Shown here: one piece after another, positions 1 to 6,542 of the stretch
Layout of the letters: every line of letters begins with the position of its first letter
Position numbering within the stretch: position 1 is the first letter of the stretch
Program-made: the position numbers and the translations under genes
From: Microbacteriaceae bacterium
GTDB lineage: Bacteria; Actinomycetota; Actinomycetes; Actinomycetales; Microbacteriaceae
Length of the DNA stretch: 10,652 nt
Assembly: GCA_017744755.1 (NCBI GenBank)
Contig: JAGIAU010000055.1
Coordinates: forward strand, 1-10,652
Reading direction: 5' to 3'
The notes under the pieces: model-generated
The model's input: the letters and a program-made list of their open reading frames with translations, nothing else
The model's database searches: none
Told to the model about the DNA's origin: nothing

Positions 1-1
1 C

Positions 2-832
2 CTCGACGCGACCGCGGCGGAGCAGGCGGCGAGCGGCGCCGCGCACGAGTTCGCACCGGTCGACCTCGTCCCGCTCGCCAGCGACGCCGCCCGCGACGCC
101 ATGGCCGCCAAGCCCGACCGGGTCGTCACCGTCATCGGTCTCGACGGCGCGTCGCTCGCCGGTCCGGTGCGTGCGGCGCGTCCGGCCGACACCCCGGCCG
201 AGCCCATGCCGGTGCCCGCGGCGGCGGACACGCAGACGACGCGCATCACGCTCCCCGCCGCGCCGACGGTGTCGGTCGCGCCGATCCCCCCGGCGCCCGC
301 GCCCGCGGCGGCGACGGGGGCGAAGGTCGGTCGCGTCGCCGCGAACGTCACCGGCCCCATCGCGCTCGTGTCGCGGTTCCTGCCCCGGCGGCCGCTGCGA
401 CCCGCTGCGATCGCGGGCGCCGCGGCCTCCGCGCCGCCCGAGCCCGAGCTCCCGGCGCCGCCCCCCGACCTGCAGGCCGTCGTGCGCGGCGCCGAGGACA
501 AGATCCGCCAGGTCATCGCGAACCTCATGGGGAACGCGATGCGGTTCAGCCCCGACGGCAGCCCCCTCGAGATCGGCGTGGGCGTCGACCCCGTCACGCA
601 CCGCGGCGTCGTCGCCGTCATCGACCACGGCGAGGGCATCCCGCCGCAGATCCGCGACAAGATCTTCCAGCGCTTCTGGCGCGCCGACACCTCGCGCGCC
701 CGCGAGACCGGCGGCAACGGCCTCGGCCTCGCCATCGTCGCCGCGATCGTGCACGCCCACCGCGGCTCCGTCGACGTGGTCGACACCCCCGGCGGCGGGG
801 CGACGTTCCGCGTCTGGCTGCCGCTCGCCTAG
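2..832 (+). CDS. Sensor histidine kinase, C-terminal part (5' truncated by window edge)
   Basis: This is the ATP-binding half of a sensor histidine kinase, which phosphorylates a partner response regulator. The frame is open from base 2, so the phospho-accepting His, any sensor domain and the partner regulator lie to the left. Visible residues 19-49 (around PVDLVPLASDAARDAM) look like the linker after a dimerisation domain. A catalytic HATPase_c domain follows at about residues 162-276, with an N box (NLMGNAMRF), G1 box (DHGEGI), F box (FQRFWR) and G2 box (GGNGLGLA). Between them, about 105 residues rich in Pro and Ala (roughly bases 152-469) replace the usual short linker. An ATG at 101 could begin a shorter ORF, but that would start inside the kinase, so the partial reading is preferred. 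The kinase family is certain; its signal and name cannot be told. Confidence 0.9.
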   Translation, partial: LDATAAEQAASGAAHEFAPVDLVPLASDAARDAMAAKPDRVVTVIGLDGASLAGPVRAARPADTPAEPMPVPAAADTQTTRITLPAAPTVSVAPIPPAPAPAAATGAKVGRVAANVTGPIALVSRFLPRRPLRPAAIAGAAASAPPEPELPAPPPDLQAVVRGAEDKIRQVIANLMGNAMRFSPDGSPLEIGVGVDPVTHRGVVAVIDHGEGIPPQIRDKIFQRFWRADTSRARETGGNGLGLAIVAAIVHAHRGSVDVVDTPGGGATFRVWLPLA

Positions 833-2097
833 GAAGCGGTCGCTCCGGGGCGCGGGAGGCGGAGTGTCGCGATGAGACCGCCGCCGGGGCGGGCGGTGAG
901 GCGCAGCTCCCCGCCGTGCGCCGCGGCGATGCTCTCCACGATGGCGAGGCCGAGCCCCATGCCCTCGGAGACGCGACTGCCGGCACCGCGGTGGAACGGC
1001 TCGGCGAGCAGTGCGACCGTCTCCGGGTCGAGCTCCTCGCCGCCGTTCTCGACCTCGAGCCCGTCCGAGGTCAGGCGCACGTGCACGTGGCCGCCGTCGA
1101 CGTTGTGCCGGATGGCGTTGTCCAGCAGGTTCCGCGCCGCCCGCGCCAGCAGCACCGCGTCGCCATGCACGACGACGGGCACGAGCTCCGTCGTCGGCGC
1201 GATGCGCCGCGCCGCCGCCGCGCCGGCGAGCTCGGCGAGCTCGGTCGCGACGAGCGGCTCGAGGTCGGCCGGCTCGAAGCCGTCGGCGTCGATCCGGCCG
1301 CGCGACAGCGACAGCAGCGCTGCGATGAGCCGCTCGCTCTGGCGCGTCGCCCGGAGCGCGGTGCGGATCGCGGGCACGAGCTCCGCGGGCACGTCGCCGT
1401 GCGCGAGCGGGATCTCGAGCGCCGTGCGCGTCGTCGTCAGGGGCGTCCTGAGCTCGTGCGACGCGTTCGCGACAAAGCGGTCCTGCGCAGCGAACGCCGA
1501 CTGCAGCCGGTCGAGCATGCCGTCGATCGTGTCGCCGAGCTCCTTGATCTCGTCGTCCGGTCCGGGCAGGTCCAGCCGCCGCCCGAGGTCGCGCTCGGAG
1601 ATATCGCGCGCCGTCGCGGTCACCTCGCCGATGCGCCCCAAGGAGCGCCGGGCGAGCCAGAACGCGATCGCCGCCGCGAGGATCGCGAACGCCGCGAGGA
1701 TCGCGACCGACCAGCCGAGCAGGCCCCCCACGACCTCGTCGGAGAGGAACCGGGTCTGCTGGATCACGGCCCCCGTCGCCGCGAGCACCGGATACGCGGC
1801 GAGCGCCGGCGTGGCCTCCAGGCTCCCCGTCGGCGCGAACGCGCCCGGTGCCGTCACCGCCGCGTTCCCGAGGCTCGTGCAGCCCGTCGAGCCGCTCGCG
1901 CCGGCAGCCGCGTCCCCGACGGGCGCGGTCACGAGATCGCAGCTGCTGAGGGTGATGCGGCTCGCCGAGTCGAAGAGCCCCTGCACGACGAAGTACTGCA
2001 CCGCGAGCAGCGCGGCGCCGGCGGCGACGAAGACGAGCGTGATGACGAGGGCGAGGCGGCTGCGGAAGCTCAGCCGGCGCGTACGGGGCGCGTTCAC
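829..2097 (-). CDS. Membrane sensor histidine kinase of a two-component system
   Basis: The product (422 aa) is a complete membrane histidine kinase and the likely partner of the regulator just upstream. It has a basic N-terminus, TM1 at about 15-38, an extracytoplasmic segment of about 85 residues with two cysteines (C53, C73), and TM2 at about 125-149. A HAMP domain follows at about 149-203, then HisKA with the H box NASHELRTPL (His214). The HATPase_c domain has an N box (ARNLLDNAIRHN, N323/N327), an Asn-variant G1 box (VENGG) and a G2 box (EGMGLGLAI). The GTG start at 2097-2095 overlaps the regulator's stop as GTGA and is preceded by GGAGG with a 6-nt spacer, so the pair is translationally coupled. 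Its stop overlaps that of the convergent kinase gene. The short sensor domain has no recognised fold, so the signal is unknown. By position it probably controls the divergent lipoprotein/ABC operon. Confidence 0.95.
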   Translation of the reverse strand: MNAPRTRRLSFRSRLALVITLVFVAAGAALLAVQYFVVQGLFDSASRITLSSCDLVTAPVGDAAAGASGSTGCTSLGNAAVTAPGAFAPTGSLEATPALAAYPVLAATGAVIQQTRFLSDEVVGGLLGWSVAILAAFAILAAAIAFWLARRSLGRIGEVTATARDISERDLGRRLDLPGPDDEIKELGDTIDGMLDRLQSAFAAQDRFVANASHELRTPLTTTRTALEIPLAHGDVPAELVPAIRTALRATRQSERLIAALLSLSRGRIDADGFEPADLEPLVATELAELAGAAAARRIAPTTELVPVVVHGDAVLLARAARNLLDNAIRHNVDGGHVHVRLTSDGLEVENGGEELDPETVALLAEPFHRGAGSRVSEGMGLGLAIVESIAAAHGGELRLTARPGGGLIATLRLPRPGATAS

Positions 2098-2759
2098 GAG
2101 CCGCCTCCGATCCGGTATCCGCGGCCGGGGGCCGAGTCGATCACGGCCGGCTGGCCGAGCTTCCTCCGCAGCGTGTGCACGACGATCTTCACGACGCCGC
2201 GGGTGCGCTCCAGCGGCTCGTCCCAGACCTCGTCGAGCAGCTCCTCCGCCGTCAGCCAGCCGCCGTCGGCGAGCAGCAGCGCCTCGAGCACCCCGATCTC
2301 CTTGGCCGTGAGATGCACCGGCCGGCCGTCGCGCTCGGCGATCCGCCGCGCTGTGTCGAGGCGGAGGCCGCCGCGCTCGAGCACCGCGGAGGCGGTGGCC
2401 GAGGACCGGCGCCCGAGCGCGCGGATCCGCGCGAGCAGCTCGACGTAGGCGAACGGCTTCGCGAGATAGTCGTCGGCGCCGAGGTCGAGGCCGGCGACGC
2501 GGTCGCCGAGCGTCCCCGCCGCCGTGAGCATGAGGATGCGGGCCGGATAGCCCTGCGAGACGAGCGTGCGGCAGACGGCATCGCCGCCGAGCACCGGCAG
2601 GTCGCGGTCGAGCACGACGACGTCGACGTCGTTCGCCGCGGCGAGCGCGAGGGCGTTCGCCCCGTCCCCGGCGACGTCCACGAGGTAGCCCTCGCGACGC
2701 AGCCCCGCGGCGAGCACGTCGGCGAGGTCCGTCTCGTCCTCGACGAGCAGCAGTCTCAT
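2094..2759 (-). CDS. OmpR/PhoB-family response regulator
   Basis: The product (221 aa) is a DNA-binding response regulator that would receive phosphate from the coupled kinase. The receiver domain spans about residues 1-115: acidic pair E7/D8, phospho-acceptor D51 in VVVLDRDLP, switch T79 (LMLTA) and K101-P102 (LAKPF). A winged-helix effector domain follows at about 125-218, with LTAKEIGVLEALL, the recognition region TRGVVKIVVHTLRRKLG and the closing hairpin PGRGYRIG. These are standard OmpR/PhoB marks. An ATG at 2837 in the same frame would add 26 residues unlike a receiver domain. The ATG at 2759 is preferred because it gives a normal MRLLLVEDE beginning and has AGGAGG four bases upstream. 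The gene heads a two-gene operon with the kinase and is divergent from the lipoprotein gene. The nearby phased direct repeat is its best candidate target. Confidence 0.95.
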   Translation of the reverse strand: MRLLLVEDETDLADVLAAGLRREGYLVDVAGDGANALALAAANDVDVVVLDRDLPVLGGDAVCRTLVSQGYPARILMLTAAGTLGDRVAGLDLGADDYLAKPFAYVELLARIRALGRRSSATASAVLERGGLRLDTARRIAERDGRPVHLTAKEIGVLEALLLADGGWLTAEELLDEVWDEPLERTRGVVKIVVHTLRRKLGQPAVIDSAPGRGYRIGGGS

Positions 2760-2792
2760 GGCGCCTCCTGGCGACGAGCCTGCCGCCGGCGC

Positions 2793-2810
2793 GGTTAGGA
2801 GCGGGTTAGG
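2793..2810. promoter_or_regulatory. Candidate OmpR-family operator: GGTTAGG direct repeat with 11-bp period
   Basis: Two perfect copies of GGTTAGG lie at 2793-2799 and 2804-2810, exactly 11 bp apart, each preceded by GCG or GCGG. OmpR/PhoB-type regulators are known to bind head-to-tail on direct repeats about one helical turn apart. This site lies between the regulator gene and the ABC operon, so it could serve autoregulation, control of the operon, or both. The repeat is seen directly; binding is inferred. Confidence 0.5.
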
Positions 2811-2892
2811 CGCGATCACACCGGAAGCAGACCACACCCTCCGTAGAACTCCCTATGTCGTGAGATCCGCGACGGAACGGAAGGAGAACCCG
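2811..2892 (+). promoter_or_regulatory. Probable promoter and leader region of the lipoprotein/ABC operon
   Basis: This is the remainder of the divergent intergenic region, after the direct repeat and before the lipoprotein ATG. It must hold the operon promoter, but no convincing -35/-10 pair can be named. TAGAAC at 2844-2849 and TATGTC at 2854-2859 are weak -10 candidates. A clear ribosome binding site, AAGGAG at 2881-2886, lies six bases before the ATG at 2893. A promoter with a poor -35 downstream of an OmpR-type site would fit activator dependence, but this is inference. Confidence 0.35.
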
Positions 2893-3618
2893 ATGCATCG
2901 CACAATCAACCGCCCGGCGATGGCGGCCGGCATGGCGCTGATCGCCGTCGGCGCGCTGACCGCATGCGCGCCGGCGCCGGAGGACGGACGGAGCGTGGAG
3001 AACGACGCGGCGGCGGCGCGCTTCGTCGCCTGCCTCGACGAAGCGGGGCAGACCGCGAAGCTGCTCGACGGCGGCCAGGTCGGGCTGCTGCTGCCCGACG
3101 AGCCGGGCGACGAGGGCTCGCTCGCGACGACGCAGGTCGGCGGCGACGGTCCGGTGAGCTCCGTCGCAGTGTTCATGGACGAGGAAGGCGCATGGATGGC
3201 GGGCAGCTCGGCCGACGCCTACCCGGAGGCCGGAGGACTGCGCGACGCCTGGCTCGGCTGCGAGACGGAGGTGCCCGAGTTCGAGCAGCCGAAGCCGGAC
3301 ATGTCGGGCGTCGCGCTCCAGCCGGCGTCGCGGGCGGACATGATCGAGTCGAGTCTCGCCTTCGCGGAGTGCGCGCGGGGCGAGGGCTACGCCGACTTCC
3401 CCGACCCGGATGCGGACGCGATGCTCGACTTCCCGCCCGGCTTCACGGAGGACGGCTTCCGCGAGCTGCTGGACGCATGCATGGCGGAGGACGGCATGGG
3501 CTTCCTCCCGATCTCGCCGGAGTCGGCGGAGTCGTTCGACTTCGACTGGATGTCGATCATGGCCGAGGCCGGCGGCGGCACGATGGGCATCGCCGTCCCC
3601 GCTGGACCGATCCAGTGA
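2893..3618 (+). CDS. Secreted lipoprotein of the ABC transporter operon (function unknown)
   Basis: The product (241 aa) is a predicted lipoprotein. A basic N-terminus and hydrophobic stretch lead to the lipobox L-T-A-C, with lipidated Cys25, so it should be anchored outside the membrane. The mature part is acidic and shows two loosely similar halves. Each has a Phe-x-x-Cys helix followed by a Leu-rich helix ending in Cys: C47 (ARFVACLDEAG) with C123 (LRDAWLGC), and C160 (AFAECARGEG) with C196 (FRELLDAC). Disulfide pairing is plausible. The start was chosen because it gives a proper signal peptide and follows AAGGAG; the frame runs upstream to 2758, but that extension would bury the signal. 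It leads the operon and overlaps the adaptor gene by GTGA, which suggests an extracytoplasmic partner or substrate-capture role for the transporter. No named family is claimed. Confidence 0.85.
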   Translation: MHRTINRPAMAAGMALIAVGALTACAPAPEDGRSVENDAAAARFVACLDEAGQTAKLLDGGQVGLLLPDEPGDEGSLATTQVGGDGPVSSVAVFMDEEGAWMAGSSADAYPEAGGLRDAWLGCETEVPEFEQPKPDMSGVALQPASRADMIESSLAFAECARGEGYADFPDPDADAMLDFPPGFTEDGFRELLDACMAEDGMGFLPISPESAESFDFDWMSIMAEAGGGTMGIAVPAGPIQ

Positions 3619-4667
3619 GCCGGCGCACGGCGCTGCTCTGGTCGGCCGCCGGGACCGTCGTCGCGCTCGCCGCGGCGGGGACCGCGCTCGGGGTGCTCCA
3701 GCCGTGGCGCGCCGCCGAGGCCGACCAGCCGGCCGACGAGCCGGTCACGGCGGCGGTCGAGCGGACGACGCTGACCTCCGACCTCGTGCTGAACGGCACG
3801 CTGAGCTACGGGGACCTCATCGAACTGCCGGGCCGCAGCGGGATCGTGACCCGCCTGCCGCGGGCCGGCGATGTGATCCCGATCGGTCAGTCGCTGTACG
3901 AGGTCGACGGGGCGCCGGTCATCGCGGTGCGCGGCGACCGCCCGTTCTGGCGCCCGCTGAGCGAAGGGGTGCCGGACGGTCCGGACGTGCGGCAGCTCGA
4001 GGAGTTCCTCGCGGTGTCCGGCTTCGCGGGCGACCTGACGGTCGACGAGACGTTCACCTGGTACACCGCCCAGGCCGTCGAGGCATGGCAGGAGGCGACC
4101 GGCCAGCAGCCGACCGGCGTCGTCGCCCTCGGGGACGTCGTCGCGGTCGACGCCGAGGCCGTGCGGGTCGCAGCCGTGAACGCGAAGCTCGGCGACCCGG
4201 CGAGCCAGGGGCCGATCGGCGTCACGAGCACGCGACTGCGCGTCGTCGCCCGGCTCACGGACGCCCAGGCCCGCGAGCTGCTCCCGGCGACGGCCGTCAC
4301 GGTCACGCTCCCCGACGGCACCGCGCTGAACGGCGCCATCGCGTCGATCGATCCCGGCGGCCAGCCGGTCGAGGACGGCGGTACCACGCCCGCATCGGCC
4401 GTGATCGATCTCGACGATCCCGTGGCAGCCGAGGGCATCGGCCTCCGCGCGGTCAAGGTCGCGATCCCCAGCACCGAGGCGCCGGACGCGCTCGTCGTCC
4501 CCGTCGTGGCGCTCGTCGCGACGCTCGACGGCGGCTACGCGGTCGACGTGCTGCGCGACGGCGAACTCACGCGCGTCGCCGTCGAGCTCGGCCTCATCGC
4601 CGACGCCCGGGCGCAGGTCGTCGCCGGCGACCTCGCCGAGGGCGACCGGGTGGTGATCGCGCGATGA
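3615..4667 (+). CDS. Membrane-anchored adaptor with peptidoglycan-binding domain (HlyD/MacA-like)
   Basis: The product (350 aa) is a periplasmic-adaptor-like protein as found beside MacB-type permeases in Gram-positive bacteria. A single N-terminal TM segment lies at about 8-28. A beta-rich segment at 45-110 resembles the split barrel-sandwich of HlyD/MacA proteins (SGIVTRLPRAGDVIPIGQSLYEVDG). A peptidoglycan-binding type 1 domain is inserted at about 121-172 (PDVRQLEEFLAVSGF, then TAQAVEAWQEATG). A beta-barrel C-terminal part at about 205-350 ends with the typical ALVVPVVAL and GDRVVIAR segments. The GTG start overlaps the lipoprotein stop, and the stop overlaps the ATPase start as ATGA, so expression is tightly coupled. 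The likely role is to link the permease to the cell wall and hold the transport complex. The family assignment is good; the substrate is unknown. Confidence 0.88.
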   Translation: MSRRTALLWSAAGTVVALAAAGTALGVLQPWRAAEADQPADEPVTAAVERTTLTSDLVLNGTLSYGDLIELPGRSGIVTRLPRAGDVIPIGQSLYEVDGAPVIAVRGDRPFWRPLSEGVPDGPDVRQLEEFLAVSGFAGDLTVDETFTWYTAQAVEAWQEATGQQPTGVVALGDVVAVDAEAVRVAAVNAKLGDPASQGPIGVTSTRLRVVARLTDAQARELLPATAVTVTLPDGTALNGAIASIDPGGQPVEDGGTTPASAVIDLDDPVAAEGIGLRAVKVAIPSTEAPDALVVPVVALVATLDGGYAVDVLRDGELTRVAVELGLIADARAQVVAGDLAEGDRVVIAR

Positions 4668-5341
4668 GCGTCGTCGAGTTGATCGATGTCAGCAAGGACT
4701 ACCCGGGATCGCCGCCGCTGCGGGTCCTGCACGAGGTGAGCCTCGCAATCGCCGCGGGGGAGCTCGTCGCCGTCGTCGGAGCATCGGGCTCCGGCAAGAC
4801 GACGATGCTCTCGATCATGGGAACGCTCGACGATCCGACCGAGGGCCGCGTGCTCATCGACGGGGTCGACGTCGCGGGGCTCCGCGGCGGCGACCGGGCG
4901 GCGCTGCGGGCGCGGCGGATCGGCTTCGTGTTCCAGCAGTTCTTCCTGCTGCCGGCGCTGTCGGCCCAGGAGAACGTCGCGCTCGGTCTCCTTTACTCCG
5001 GCGTGCCCGCTCGCGCGAGATCCGAACGCGCCGCCCGCGCGCTCGAGCGCGTCGGCCTCGGCCATCGCGTGCGGCACCGGCCGGGAGAGCTGTCGGGGGG
5101 CGAGCAGCAGCGCGTCGCGATCGCCCGGGCGCTCGTGCGCGAGCCCGCGGTGCTCTTCGCCGACGAGCCGACCGGCTCGCTCGACTCCGCCACGGGCGAG
5201 AGCATTCTCGCGCTGCTCACCGAGGTCGCACGTGCGGGGACCGCCGTTGCGATCATCACGCACGACGCCGGCATCGCCGCACGCGCCGACCGGCAGGTGC
5301 GCATCCGCGACGGCCGGATCGTCCCGGGGAGGGCCGCATGA
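4664..5341 (+). CDS. ABC transporter ATP-binding protein (MacB/LolD type)
   Basis: The product (225 aa) is the ATPase subunit of an ABC complex, hydrolysing ATP on the cytoplasmic face to drive the permease encoded next. All motifs are present: Walker A GASGSGKTT (39-47), Q-loop Gln91 in FVFQQF, signature LSGGEQQRVAIARAL (143-157), Walker B VLFADE (163-168) with D-loop GSLD, and the switch His200 in IITHD. The length and the FFLLPALSAQENV segment match the MacB/LolD/FtsE-like group, which works with four-TM permeases rather than nutrient importers. The gene overlaps both neighbours by ATGA. The family is sure; export or mechanotransmission of an unknown substrate is inferred from the group. 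Confidence 0.95.
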   Translation: MSVVELIDVSKDYPGSPPLRVLHEVSLAIAAGELVAVVGASGSGKTTMLSIMGTLDDPTEGRVLIDGVDVAGLRGGDRAALRARRIGFVFQQFFLLPALSAQENVALGLLYSGVPARARSERAARALERVGLGHRVRHRPGELSGGEQQRVAIARALVREPAVLFADEPTGSLDSATGESILALLTEVARAGTAVAIITHDAGIAARADRQVRIRDGRIVPGRAA

Positions 5342-6531
5342 GCCGGATCCGGTTGAGCGTCGCGGATCAACTGCGCACCGCGCTGATCGGGCCGCGCAGC
5401 CGCAGGCTGCGCACCGCGCTCTCGGCCCTCGGGATCGCGGTCGGGATCGCCGCACTCACCGCCATCACGGGCATCGCCGCGACGAACCAGGCGCAGCTCC
5501 TCGCCGATCTCGACCGGCTCGGAGCGAACCTGCTCGTCGTCAACCCCGGCTACGGTCCGGACAACCAGCCCGTCCCCCTGCCGGACACCGCGCCGGGGAT
5601 GATCTCGCGCGTCGACGCCGTCGAGCAGGTCGGCGTCCTCGAGCGGCTCCCCGACGAGACGAACGCTTACCGCACCGACCTCGTCCCGCCCGGCGAGACG
5701 AACGGGCTCCGCGTCCTCGCGGCCGACCCCGGCTTCCTCGACGCGATCGAGGGTTCGCTGCGTCTCGGCGCCTGGTTCGACGCCGGCACCCGGGGCCTGC
5801 CCGTCACAGTGCTCGGCGCGGCGGCGGCCGCCCGGCTCGGCATCGACGAGATCGGCGTGCGGGTGTGGATCGGCGAGCAGTGGTACGCCGTCATCGGCAT
5901 CCTCGACTCGGCCGGGCTCGCCGAGCAGATCGACTCCGCCGCCTTCCTCGGGGACGCCTGGGCGCACGAGCACGTCCTGCCGTCCGGCGCCGAGGGGACC
6001 ATCGACTCCGTCTACGTGCGCGTCGCGCCGGGCAGGGTCGGCGAGGTGCGCGAGGTCATCGCCGCGGCGGCCAACCCGCGCTCACCCTACGTGCAGGTCT
6101 CGAAGCTCTCCGACCTCGCGGGCGCGCGGGAGAGCACGGACGAGTCGCTCTCCGGCCTCGCCGTGGGCCTCGCCGCGATCGCGCTCCTCGTCGGCGGCAT
6201 CGGCATCGCGAACACGATGGTCGTCGCCGTCCTCGAGCGCCGCGGCGAGATCGGGCTGCGCCGAGCGCTCGGCGCCCGGTCCGGGCAGATCGCCGGCCAG
6301 TTCGTCGGCGAGGCGATCGTGCTGGCCGCGATCGGCGCGGTCGCCGGGATCGCCGGGGGCGCGTTCACCGTCCTCGGGTACGCGGCGCTGCGTGGACAGC
6401 CGCCCGTCGTGCCGATCGAGGTGCTCGCCGGCGGCCCCGCCGTCGCGCTCGCCGTCGGCGTCGTCGCGGGGCTCTACCCGGCGCTGAGCGCGTCGCGGCT
6501 GTCCCCGACGGTCGCGCTGCGGGCGGTGTGA
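5338..6531 (+). CDS. ABC transporter permease (MacB/FtsX family)
   Basis: The product (397 aa) is the membrane subunit of the transporter. It has the MacB layout: one N-terminal TM (about 27-48), a large extracytoplasmic domain (about 50-270, beginning LDRLGANLLVVNPG), and three C-terminal TMs at about 272-296, 322-350 and 365-385. The cytoplasmic coupling segment MVVAVLERRGEIGLRRALGA (about 294-313) is a hallmark of FtsX-domain permeases and contacts the ATPase. A GGGGAGG ribosome binding site precedes its ATG, which overlaps the ATPase stop. It is the last gene of the operon, ending eight bases from a convergent aquaporin gene. Such permeases export peptides, antibiotics or lipoproteins, or transmit force. 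Which applies here cannot be read from the sequence. Confidence 0.94.
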   Translation: MSRIRLSVADQLRTALIGPRSRRLRTALSALGIAVGIAALTAITGIAATNQAQLLADLDRLGANLLVVNPGYGPDNQPVPLPDTAPGMISRVDAVEQVGVLERLPDETNAYRTDLVPPGETNGLRVLAADPGFLDAIEGSLRLGAWFDAGTRGLPVTVLGAAAAARLGIDEIGVRVWIGEQWYAVIGILDSAGLAEQIDSAAFLGDAWAHEHVLPSGAEGTIDSVYVRVAPGRVGEVREVIAAAANPRSPYVQVSKLSDLAGARESTDESLSGLAVGLAAIALLVGGIGIANTMVVAVLERRGEIGLRRALGARSGQIAGQFVGEAIVLAAIGAVAGIAGGAFTVLGYAALRGQPPVVPIEVLAGGPAVALAVGVVAGLYPALSASRLSPTVALRAV

Positions 6532-6542
6532 GCAGCGGCTCA
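6529..6542. terminator. Small inverted repeat spanning two convergent stop codons
   Basis: TGAGC-AGCG-GCTCA forms a perfect 5-bp stem with a 4-nt loop. Its left end is the stop codon of the ABC permease and its right end is the stop codon of the convergent aquaporin. It has no T tract and the stem is short, so it would be at best a weak bidirectional terminator. It is the only hairpin noticed at this junction. Confidence 0.25.

Noticed and set aside
101..832. A free-standing 243-aa ATPase-domain protein starting at ATG 101
   Set aside because: The frame continues to the left edge with kinase-linker sequence, so the ATG is internal.
872..2448. Long open frames on the + strand opposite the kinase and regulator genes
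   Set aside because: They are Arg/Ser/Ala/Pro-rich, contain no recognisable domain, and lie antisense to genes with complete kinase and receiver motifs. Long antisense frames are expected at this GC content.
2760..2837. Extended N-terminus for the response regulator
   Set aside because: The 26 extra residues are not part of a receiver domain, cover the operator-like repeats, and lack the AGGAGG site present before the ATG at 2759.
3410..5341. 643-codon + strand frame that ends in a good ABC ATPase
   Set aside because: Only the last 225 codons are protein-like. The upstream part is an Arg-rich shadow of the lipoprotein and adaptor genes; the ATG at 4664 with its ATGA overlap is the real start.
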